From assembly GCF_902148845.1 (NCBI RefSeq), contig NC_043755.1, positions 11,239,290 to 11,303,289 of the forward strand: a stretch of DNA of 64,000 bases. The letters run 5' to 3'. A model generated the notes under the pieces. The model had not been told where the DNA came from. It ran no database searches and saw nothing but the letters and a program-made list of their open reading frames with translations. Origin of the DNA: Salarias fasciatus (Eukaryota > Chordata > Actinopteri > Blenniiformes > Blenniidae). A program made the position numbers and the translations under genes. This document shows, piece after piece, positions 46,200 to 55,777 of this stretch; within the stretch, counting starts at the first letter, position 1, and every line of letters begins with the position of its first letter.

Positions 46200-46915
46200 T
46201 GGAAAGAACTCACTGGGGATGAGCAAGCAAGGCGCTTGGTTAAGATGGGAGAGTGCAAACCAGAGGCGTGTGACCTGGGCGGACCTGTGGAGAGCGGAGC
46301 CCCAGAGGATCAAGTTCCTTATCCAGGCCGTGCACAATGTGCTCCCTAGCCCTGCCAATCTGCACACTTGGGGCTTGGCAGAAAGTCCATCATGCGCAAT
46401 GTGCTCCAAGCGCGGATCACTAGAGCACATTCTGAGCAGCTGTGCGAAAGCACTGGGGAAGGGCCGCTACAGGTGTAGACACGATCAGGTCCTCAAAAGC
46501 ATTGCAGAGGCCATTGGGGGTGGAGTAGAGAGAGCTCGACGCTCCCAGCCTATCAAGAAGATCATGACCTTTTTAAAGGCTGGAGAAAAGAAGGCGCTCA
46601 AGACGAGAACTTCGACAGGTGTTCTGACCACTGCAAATGACTGGCAGATGTTGGTGGACCTGCAGAAACAACTGAAGTTCCCAAGTCACATTGTGAGCAC
46701 CAGCTTGAGGCCAGACATCGTCCTCTTCTCCGAGTCCACAAAGCAGGTCATTATGCTGGAGCTGACTGACCCTTGGGAAGATCGTCTGGACGAGACCTTT
46801 GAAAGAAAGCTCGCCAAATACGAGGGTCTGGCAAGCAGCTGCCAGCAGGCAGGATGGAGATTAACTGTTACCATGTTAATGCCATTTCTAGGGTTTGGAC
46901 TAGCTTAAAAAAAAG
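46200..46915 (+). mobile_element. REL-endonuclease-type LINE, right part with endonuclease domain
   Basis: The open frame 46,219-46,908 has the motifs GAWLRWESANQRRVTWADLW, LPSPANLHTWGLAESPSCAMC (a Cys/His finger continuing into EHILSSC) and LRPDIVLFSESTKQVIMLEL with KLAKYEGL. The last block is the PD-(D/E)XK restriction-like endonuclease found at the C-terminus of R2/NeSL-type LINEs. The ORF closes in a TAG-like end near an A-rich 3' terminus (46,906-46,914). It pairs with 39,179-39,862 as the two halves of one insertion. Confidence 0.8.
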
Positions 46916-46930
46916 TATGATACAGCCCCT

Positions 46931-47281
46931 ACGGGCGCAGTGGTTAGCGCTCTTGCCTCACAGCAAGAAGGTCCTGGGTTCAAATACCGGCTGGGGCTCA
47001 GGGCCTTTCTGTGTGGAGTTTGCATGTTCTCCCCGTGTGTGCGTGGGTTCCCTCCAGGTACTCCGGCTTCCTCCCACAGTCCAAAAACATGCATGGTAGG
47101 TTAATTGATCACCCTAAATTGCCCCTAGGTATGAATGTGTGAGTGATGTTTGTCTATATATGTCAGCCCTGCGACAGACTGGGGAACTGTCCAGGGTGTA
47201 CCCTGCCTTCGTTCACAGCAGCTGGGATTGGCTCCAGCCACCCGCGACCCCGAAAGGGATAAAGCGGCAGAAAATGAATGA
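46931..47281 (+). mobile_element. tRNA-derived SINE-like repeat with a 14-bp target-site duplication
   Basis: Box A-like GGGCGCAGTGGTTAGCGC (46,932 on) and box B-like GGTTCAAATACC (46,977 on) are spaced as in a tRNA promoter. The body contains the widely dispersed fish words GTTTGCATGTTCTCCCC and CTCCGGCTTCCTCCCACAG, and the tail is an AATG repeat. The 14-bp word ATGATACAGCCCCT flanks it at 46,917-46,930 and 47,282-47,295, proving a retroposition-style insertion. It landed at the 3' edge of the LINE. Confidence 0.9.
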
Positions 47282-47324
47282 ATGATACAGCCCCTTTAAA
47301 ATAACACAGACGTGTAACACATGC

Positions 47325-49397
47325 AATGTAATTTAGGGACTGTATCTGGCCCAAGAAATTTTTGAAAAAGATTTTATTTTTATATTTTAAATTTCTAACA
47401 TGTATTATAATTTAGTTGGATATGTCACGAGAAAGGTACTGGACTTCTTGAAGGCTAATTTTATTAGCAAAGAAGTTATATAACTTTCATCTTTACTATT
47501 AGGAGTAGATAAAGAAATACACAGACAAAAACACACTTTGGTTTCAGTAGGTCAGTAATATGAAAGAGTTACAAAATAAATATTCTTGATCACATTTAAT
47601 TAAAAAAAAAATACCTGTGGACATGTCTCAGGCACGCAGCATTGTATTTCTCAGCTCACAAATGAGTCTGTGTCTACACATAATGCCAGAGGTGGACGAT
47701 GTTTACAACCTTTCTGATATTTCAGCAGACCAACGTACACAGACATTCCCCAGAATGAGACAATATGAATGACTCGTGTTGAGTAAGAGGGGACCATGTT
47801 CACCACCTTATGGGCAGTCTATTAACGAGTGGGCAGACCAGTTTTTTTCCTGAGATGTTTTGGAGACAAAAGTAGTACCATTCATGTCTGATGGGATAAT
47901 ATTGTTTGCAGTCTTCTTCTTATGTCTTGTTATCTTATTTGCTCAGCATTATTCCACTGAAATGTTTGATATGTTTATTACAAAGACGTGTCTTGATGGA
48001 AACAAACGTTGCTTCAACATGTCTATCTGCTTTTGAGCACTGATGGTGACTGATGGTGAGTTTCCAGCTGTATAATAACATAGGCGGTAATGCAACTGTG
48101 CAGCATCTGCCATGATGACTTTTGAAAGTGTGCACAGATAGCAAGGTGGATGATCCCTTGAAGGGATTCCCTTCTCTTTTTTTAGTCCACTTGACAAAAT
48201 ATTTGCAAAGAAAAACTCTTGCAAATCATGTTTGTGATGGCTCACTCAGGTACCGAGATTCTTTAGAGGATGACTATTTGTGGAAAACATCTGGTTCTGT
48301 GCCACTTGGTGGCGCACTAAAACAGGATTTACATTTCCACACGCAGCCGCGTGAGATCGCCAGAGGGCAGCAAATAGAAGAGATCTGTGCTCTCTATTCC
48401 TCCTGTTATCAGAGGATCTGTATGGAGCCTCCCAGGGGACATATTGGAGGCAACAATTCTGTCCCCAGTCATCCACTGTGTTCACTACTGTATGTGAATT
48501 TAATTAACTTTAATAATAAGTCATTTGGAACGAATAGTTGTGAGCGGAGCAACAGATGAGGCATTAATGAAGGCATGAAGACTGCATCAGCTGGATTGGC
48601 ATTGCATGTATCCCTTTCCAGATAAATCCACTGAAAACTTTTCCAACACTTCACCTGTGCAAGTATTTGTACAGGAGAGTGTTGCACTCATGAGAATCAT
48701 GCACTCTGAGACAAAAAGTCAGCACTTGTGACTTTTACATAATGCCTTGCTTGATGAACTCCAAAAACTACAGTATATTTAAGAATCAGCTTTGGATATG
48801 AAGAAATTCTCTCTCTTTCAGCCCATAGGCAGTGTAGTTATCAGTGTTTTAATTTTAAGAGATTGTGCAGCATGCAGCTCTTTTCTGAATGATTATTTTC
48901 GGAGTGATGAAGAATGAACCCTCTAATGATGAGGCAGAAGTATGGAGGGAACACAATAGCTTTCATTGTTGTTGACTTCTTACAATCAGTGGCTCCATCA
49001 GCTCCACTTAAAGCAAGAGCAGAAAATGTGATGAAGTGAATGTGTGCAAATTGCATACCCACAGCTCTTTGTCCTGGCGAAATAGAGAAAGCTTGACTTA
49101 GACAAATGCAACTTAGTGAAATTGGAACCTTTTTTTTTTTCAGGACTGGAGAATGTATTTCTCTGGAGTTTCAGCATTTAGGAAACAATCTTTTAGATTT
49201 CATGATTGTGAGATGCCATCCTCTCAGTCTGTAAATGATCAGATCGATTGTCAAACATCTTTTCTTTCTTTGAGAAAGTGAATGTTGATGAAGTATTGTT
49301 GATATGATCAGCAGTTATCATAAATATGGCTTTCAGGTGGAATAAGCTTTGTATTATCTGAAGGCTGTAGATGTAATTCATGGTGACCTGGGGTTGG
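47325..49397. other. Duplicated block beta, unit C copy (no gene seen)
   Basis: Matches 4,035-6,020 throughout. No conserved reading frame or structured RNA was found. At its right edge it runs into block gamma without the L2 element that separates them in unit A, giving the empty site for that insertion. Confidence 0.8.
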
Positions 49398-50467
49398 AAA
49401 ACATACTGTTGGTTGACCAAAAGTCCCAACCTGCTGGTTTTCGTCTGGCTCACACAATATCAGCAGCTAAGCCAGGCAATTCAATTCAATTCAGCTTTAT
49501 TTATAAAGTGCCAATTACAACATAGTCATTTCTTGACATTTTTACAGAGAAAACCCAACAGATCCACATGAGCAAGCATAAGTGACTGTGGAAAGAAAAA
49601 AAAAACTTTTAAAAAGAAGAAACTGTTGCAGCACCAGGCTCAGAGGTGGCAGATTTCTGCTATTCCAGTTGGGGTGAGGGGACAGAAAGAGAAGGCGATA
49701 GGACAGGCAGGTAAATTTGTTGTATCAACATACATTTGTGAAGTGAAGCAGAACTGGGAGCCGGTTCCACATGGTAGGAGCCTGGAGTTTGGGAAACCGC
49801 TCGCACCCACTGGATCGGGGCTGTCTCATTCAATCAATGGATCAACTCTTTTGATTGATGCCCAGTTAGAAACTGCACCCATTGAGTCCAGGTTGTCTCA
49901 TTAGATCAATGGATCAGCCGCGATTGATGTTCTGTTAATCATCCAATCATCCAGTCCCTGCTATATTGGTGAGTAACTTCAATGTTGTCCCATCTGTTAG
50001 TGACAAAGTGGAGATGGTGTTAGAGGCTGATCTGATCAAGGTTCTTTCTCTTCCCTCAGGTCTGCAGAGGTATTGCTGGGAGTCGGACCACCCTCCTCTG
50101 CAGCAGTAGATGTTTTGTTGCTGGAGTGCATAGCCTCATCTTTGTACTTTGGCGCACTGGTCTGCCCTGCCAAGTGTCTGCCTGAAATGGTAATTACAAC
50201 TAAAACTTTCATTGGGTGTGAAATATAGTATAATACACAATGAATAAGTGAGACATCCAGAAGAAATGGGACTTCTGATCAGACTGATGTTCTCTATGAA
50301 AGCTGAGGTACTCAGACCAGTGTCAGGGTCAGATACCAACGTGACGGACAAGTTGGTTGAAATCAGGGATGTTTTGAAATATATTGGCCAAATACTTGGA
50401 CTATGCAATGTAGTTTGACTAAACAGGATTTGATTTTCACTCTTCTCATTGAACTCACACAAAATGA
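49398..50467. other. Duplicated block gamma, unit C; NLR 3' UTR and dispersed repeat
   Basis: The block holds the CAATTCAATTCAATTCAG dispersed repeat (49,484 on) and then sequence directly 3' of the NLR stop codon. It is conserved in units A (7,837-8,770) and B (21,889-22,048, partial). The minus-strand frame at 50,136-50,462 is open here and shorter in unit A, but lacks a plausible start context or any recognised domain, so I treat it as UTR. Confidence 0.7.
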
Positions 50468-53400
50468 TTATTTCTTTCCCATCAGATCTGTGGAAAACTT
50501 CAGTAACTCCTCAATCTTTGTCTGGAGCTCCTTGGCCTTCTCTGCGTTTTCTCCTTTCTCCACTCCTGCCACCCGGAGCCCATTCAGCACCGACTGCAGG
50601 GCGTCTGCATTCTTCACCGAGTCCATCTGGTCTCTGTCTACCTGAATCTCCTCCACCCAGTCCAGGTAGGCCTGCAGCAAACCGAGGTCATCCACAAAGT
50701 TTGCAATGATCCTTAGATCCGGTCGGCATTGTTCCAGGTCCCTCAGCCTCTTCCTCCCCACCTCTCCGATGTCATTCCCAACAATGCTGAGAAAAGAGGA
50801 ATATCAGGTTAAATCAGAAGTAAAGAAGCTCGTAAGATAACCTTCACAAAGGGGAACAACAAAGAAAATTAAATAAACATCAAGTTCCACTAGATGGCAG
50901 TGTTAGAGAAGTGTTTTTTAGTCTTACGTCAGCGTCTTCAGAGAAGTGTTTTTGCTGAGGCTGTTGGTGATGTTTTCTGTTCCTCTCTCTGTGATGCCGG
51001 TGATATCCAGATAGAGTTCCTCCACAGTGGTGTTGTGTTCCAAAGCATTCCACAGCTTCAAAACACCCTCTGGACCCAGGTTATTGCCACACATGCTGCA
51101 TACAAGTATATATTATTATAATATATATTATTTATATTTATATTATTATTCAAAAATGCATCAAGACGTTTATGATATTTAATGTTCTTATATTGCTGGT
51201 CAGGTTAAATCTTTAAATTTTCCATGCATGTGTAAACTGTGAATCTTAAAATTTTAAAAGGCAGCTTTGACATATTTGTATCAACTTACTAGAGCTTCTT
51301 GACTTGGCACTGATTCGATTTCAGAACTTCAGATTCCAAAACTGCCGCTTGCTTGTCCAGACAGTTGTATCTCAAACTGCAAGACAAAAAGAAAAAACAT
51401 CAGGTCAGATTTGTTTTCTTTGTTTTTCTAGCCGAGCAATTATAAAGGGACTTGAGTCCATCACTGCAGATGTTGGACAGGAAGCCCTGGAGAGACTGCC
51501 AGTATATCTTAGAACTAACACCCGGACAAACCAGCATGTGTAGGAAGTGAGGCGATGTGTATTGGCATCAGCCACTGCACACTCTTGGTTCCAAACTTGC
51601 TTTGATCACATTATTTTTTTATATGAGTGCAGTGTAAGGTGAGCTACTCACTAGAGACATTCACAGCGATGTAATATCGGTCCCAGCTTGTCGAGTCCTC
51701 TGTTTCCAATGTTGGAGTAACCCAAGTTCAACTCCTTTAGACTGTGGGGAGAAAACTGCAACACGTAGTGCATGGCCGCACAGTCAACAACACTCAGCTT
51801 CATTTTGAAAAGGTTGAGTGTCTTGATCTCTGGTGCTGCGATGCTGGTGGTCTCCTCTATGTGGAACTCCATTAAGCAGTGGAGAAGATTCAGTGTTGTT
51901 TGGTTTTTCAGTTTTCTTTCCTTAAACTGGTTTTGAAACCACAGTCCCAGCCTGGTGGGGATGTCCTCCACACGTTTCACAGTTGGATCAATGAGGCCTT
52001 CCAGCTGACCTGCAAGCCGAGCTCGAAGCATTCCCATGAAGAAGCGAGTGAACATCTGGAGGTTCTCCAGCTTGTCCATGTTGAGGTCGTTGCTTTGCAG
52101 GAGTGCAACAGTGGAGGATGACGGATGTATCCCAAAGCACCACAAGTCCAGAGCCTGCATTATGTCCTCTTGACTGAAGAGGTTGGTGGCACAGTAGAGG
52201 GCAGCTAGATGCTCTTGAACAGTCAGGTGGAAGAAAGAAAACGTCTCCACAGTCTCTTCTTTGTGAGCACAGAGAAAAGTGCTCTGAATATCAGCGGGAG
52301 TGACGCCGTAGTTCTTCAAATCCTCTCTGCTGAATATGATCTTGGTCTGCAGCAGGTTTTGGTAAGCCAGTTTACCCAGGTTTGTCAGCTGCTGCTTGGC
52401 CAGAGCAAGAACCTCAGATCTAGGTGTGGTTCTTCCTGCGCTGCCCTTCAGCGCATGGTGCTTGATGACAGTGAAGAGGTAGCAGAAATACACCTCGCTG
52501 ACTGTTCTGGGAGGGTTCACCTCAAGAGAATTGAAGTCACCGTCAGTTTGAGCTGATGAACTGAAGAACTCTGCCATAGCAGTGCAGATGATGTAGCAAT
52601 AAAGCGGAATGAAGGACAGAGCAAAAATGTTGTCGTTGTTCACTATGTACTCGCAGACCTTTGCTGCAACTTGGTTGTCGTTGTAGAACTTTTCAGTGTA
52701 TTCCTTCACCTGGTCCTCCTCGAAGCCAAGAACCACACAACATCTCTGGAAGAAATTCTTGGGAGCCTCAGTGGAAGGCCTTGTTGTGAGAATGACCGAC
52801 GCTTGTGGAAGAAGACTTCCTTTGATTAAAGCCACCATCAGCTCTGACACTGACACCTTTGAGCCCACGTTGACGTTCTTGCCCTGGCTCTTCCAGTCCA
52901 AAGGGAATTTGAACTCATCCAACCCGTCCAAGATGAAGAGCAAAGTTTCTGGTGAGGCCAAAAGATCAGGCAGAGCTTCCTTCAGATACCGAAATCGCTC
53001 CTGGAGCAGATCCAGTAAACTCAGTGGCGTGTCAGTCAGATTGAGCTCTCTGAAGCGCAGGTCAAAAATACAGGTGAATTCACGCATGTTCTTCCCAATG
53101 GCCCACTCATAAACCAGCCTCTGCATCGCCACGCTCTTTCCAATCCCTGCAATACCTTTCACCTTCACCCTTTTGGGGGCCCGTCCTGATGTTTCTTGGG
53201 GGCTGAAGAGATCGCATGGTCGGATGCGCTGACAGGCCTGGTGGACATAGATACGGGCTCGCCTGCGCTCTAAGGCAAAGTATTCGTGTTGGCTATTGTC
53301 GACAAAGTCGTCATCTTCTGTCACGAACAGGTCGGTGTAGCGGATCTCGATGTGAGAAGCAGAGTTTGAAGCATCTGCGCTTCCCTCTGAGTAACACTTA

Positions 53401-54573
53401 AACTGCTCTGTGCGTTTCAGCAAGGTTGTTTTATGAGCAGAAATGGAAACTGGAATGAGAAATAGAGATATTGGAGTGCAATGTAAAAATTCCATCACAT
53501 CACATAGATCGAGTGCTCCTGTTCTTGACGTACCTCTGATGTTGGGCTTCAGACTCTTCTTAGATGTTATTTCATCTTCAGCTGCAAGATGAAAATCATA
53601 AGATGAACTTGAGTTCATCTCTTCAGTTCCAGTATCAATAAACTGAATATACTGTTCAGGTATTGATCATCATTTTAGAAAAAAAAACATCAAAAATGAA
53701 AATCATATTGTAAATTTAGTTTATATAAATTATAAATTCATACCTTTAACTTGGACCTCTGGAGAGAACCCTTTGCTTTTCCTTTTGATCAGTTTTTCAA
53801 TGAGACCTTTATGTTTTTTCTCTGTAGATTTCACAGAATTCAGAATATGAATTATAATTTAAACAATAGATGATTTTTGTTCTTTTTCAAGTTTTTGCTA
53901 AAAATACCAGTCATACTCTTATTTGACATCTTTTTATGAGTGAATACTTATGATAGAAGTGGTGCCAATTTATATGACAGAAGTCAAGATACCTTATTGA
54001 GAAAAAACTTTGGCTTATTGCCTGGAGGAAGTATCAGGACACGTCCAACTCACAGTATTTAAATCAGACATACCATTATATATTCCATTCTTTTTTTCAG
54101 GCACCAGTAAAGCTCATATTACTATTCCAGAACTCATGATTGCAATGACAAACATTTGGACCGGCGTTACTGAGCCAAAATTCTGTCATCTGTTAACACT
54201 GCTTGAGGGGGGAAAGTCAACAGAAAGTTGAAGACACCTTACCAGGTCCAACCTCTCCAGGTACAACATGTGGTTTACTGATGATATCATTTCTGCAGTG
54301 GTTCCCCACCCAGTCCTGTAGGTCTCTGCAGTAATAATCCTGAACGTCCCTCAGCACCAGCAGGAATTTTTTGCTGTTGTCCTCAGTGGCACATGCAGTC
54401 TCCAGTGCCTGGGCCACAGCATTAGAAGGTGTCCTCTCCAGCACAGACAGGTAGTCGGAGGGGGAGAGCACCCCAGCATCACGGAGCCAACGCAGCAGGG
54501 GCGCCGGATGGTCACACGTCCAGTTCAGCAGCACATCTCTGTGAGACCGGAGCAGCTGCTGAGCTGAGCTCAT
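50468..54573 (-). CDS. CARD-NACHT-LRR protein (NLR), seven coding exons, 942 aa
   Basis: Exons (minus, 5' to 3'): 54,243-54,573, a CARD-like death-fold helix bundle (MSSAQQLLRSHRDVLLNWTC to LRDVQDYYCRDLQDWV); 53,744-53,821; 53,534-53,581; 51,652-53,449, a FISNA-like lead-in (EQFKCYSEGSA, YTDLFVTEDDDF) then NACHT with Walker A GIAGIGKSVAMQ, Walker B LLFILDGLDEFKF, sensor SVILTTRPS and a winged-helix/HD region, ending at the first LRR; 51,290-51,376 and 50,928-51,095, LRRs (GVLKLWNALEHNTTVEELYL); 50,468-50,786, a charged helical tail ending LMGKK. Splice phases agree and the total is exactly 943 codons. It is probably a cytosolic pattern-recognition or inflammasome-type sensor of the fish NLRC/NLRP-like group; the exact orthology is not resolved. 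Few LRRs and the helical tail are notable. Its last exon is duplicated as relics at 8,771 and 22,049. Confidence 0.88.
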
Positions 54574-54710
54574 GGCCTTTTAATGCACAGCTGGACTTTT
54601 ATGACAAATCAAAGAAATAGATGAGATTTGAGTAAATACAAAAGCTTGACATGGGAAAGGACTGTGAAAGAAAAGCACATTTTCACGTTTCTGCAACCTG
54701 TATCCCACGC

Positions 54711-54712
<2 letters not shown>

Positions 54713-54745
<33 letters not shown>
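54713..54745. repeat. (CA)n microsatellite
   Basis: About 16 CA units in the 5' intron of the NLR gene. Confidence 0.95.
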
Positions 54746-54750
<5 letters not shown>

Positions 54751-54807
54751 GACACGCACACCGACACTGACTAAAATTGTCTGCACACCAATCAATCAAA
54801 GACATAC

Positions 54808-54901
54808 CTTGACAAGCTGTATCGATATGGCCCCAGGTGCTCTCAGTCTCCTCCGGTGTTGCTATTGAACTCAAGAGTGGCGCAAACGCCGTGCTGCTCA
54901 T
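54808..54901 (-). other. Possible 5' exon of the NLR gene
   Basis: An ATG at 54,901 (-) opens SSTAFAPLLSSIATPEETES and ends at a consensus donor CAAG/GTATGT (54,807). Splicing to the CARD exon at its visible acceptor would put the two out of frame, so this is more likely 5' UTR with a short upstream ORF, or an alternative N-terminus. Confidence 0.35.
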
Positions 54902-55777
54902 TCTCTGAATTATGGTGCAGAAAGCAATTCAAACACCGTCAGTTGGTGCAAAGTTCAAACAATGTTGTGACCCGCGCTCTGATTGCTTCCTCTCGTTTGA
55001 TCTCGCAGAATCATGTGCTTTATAACCAGGAACTAACAAAGTCTATTGTAAAAATAAGATAGTGACACACACACACCGTCTACGGTGTATTAGCTTTAGC
55101 GATCATGCTTATGAAAATGTTTGCATTGTTTTCTCAGAAATTCAGCTTTCTAAAATTTTAAATGATTTTATTTTTCATCAAAGATTTCTGTCACGGTTAA
55201 TATTTGTTTTCCTTACTTTGCATACTCGTGATGCCAATGACCTATGTACAGTAGCCTACTTACTTTGAGCAACTGTGCAGTAAACCCAGCGACAGTCAAA
55301 GAAGTTAAATGTCAAACTTTATGTGGAACTTCAAACATATGTTTTTTTCTGTTTTACCCCTCTGTCACTGGAAATTAACTACAACCACATTTTGGTGTCA
55401 CGGCGTTTGAGGAAATGGCCAGCAACATGAGCATGACTCACTCACTGTCATGTGTCGTCTCAGAGCAACTTGCTGAGGTCTTTTGTTCCCCTGCAAGTCA
55501 TTCTTAGGATCAGCAGCTGAGTGATTAACTGTAATAACTGAATAAGTTTTGAAATCTATCATTCCCCAATTTAAAAACAACACTGTGCGTTGCAAGGTGA
55601 ATTCATCTGACAGCAGTGACAGAATATACAAAATGTGAAAGATAAAGGTGAAAAGTTTGGCTGGACTGCTCAAAGTGAAGTCATGGCTCAAGCAGCACAA
55701 CGAAACAATCCCACTTCCCCCTCCTTGCTCCTCTGTTCATCCTTCCCTGTCTGCGCTGCCAGAGCAGGGTTGCAGTC
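54902..55777. promoter_or_regulatory. Shared upstream region between divergent NLR and Siglec genes
   Basis: The NLR gene reads left and the Siglec-like gene reads right from this 0.9-kb gap, so it should hold both promoters. I see no unambiguous TATA box or named binding site. Head-to-head spacing makes coordinated expression possible, which is inference. Confidence 0.4.

Larger units (their letters stand above)
39863..46200 (-). mobile_element. Endogenous retrovirus-like fossil (class I, gamma/epsilon-like)
   Basis: Read on the minus strand, one LTR of 384 bp is clear (39,863-40,246, ends TG...CA, with AATAAA), preceded by a purine-rich tract (40,247-40,256). Further upstream come an envelope transmembrane remnant (about 40,321-40,590), possible surface-protein and integrase-end remnants (about 40,900-41,600) and gag-like remnants with a zinc-knuckle-like stretch (about 45,170-45,420) and a Met-Gly start (near 46,000). 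I could not find a second LTR at the right end. It is heavily broken and lacks most of pol. It interrupts a LINE, and is itself interrupted by a TTAA-flanked MITE and a TG array. The sequence at 43,500-45,100 is not assigned. It is old, judging by decay. Confidence 0.7.

Noticed and set aside
46000-46210. Second LTR of the retrovirus-like fossil
   Set aside because: I compared this stretch with 39,863-40,246 and found no convincing match, so only one LTR is reported.
50136-50462. 108-aa minus-strand ORF just downstream of the NLR stop
   Set aside because: Partly conserved between units, but it lies in the NLR 3' UTR, has no domain and differs in length between copies; the surrounding non-coding DNA is conserved equally well.
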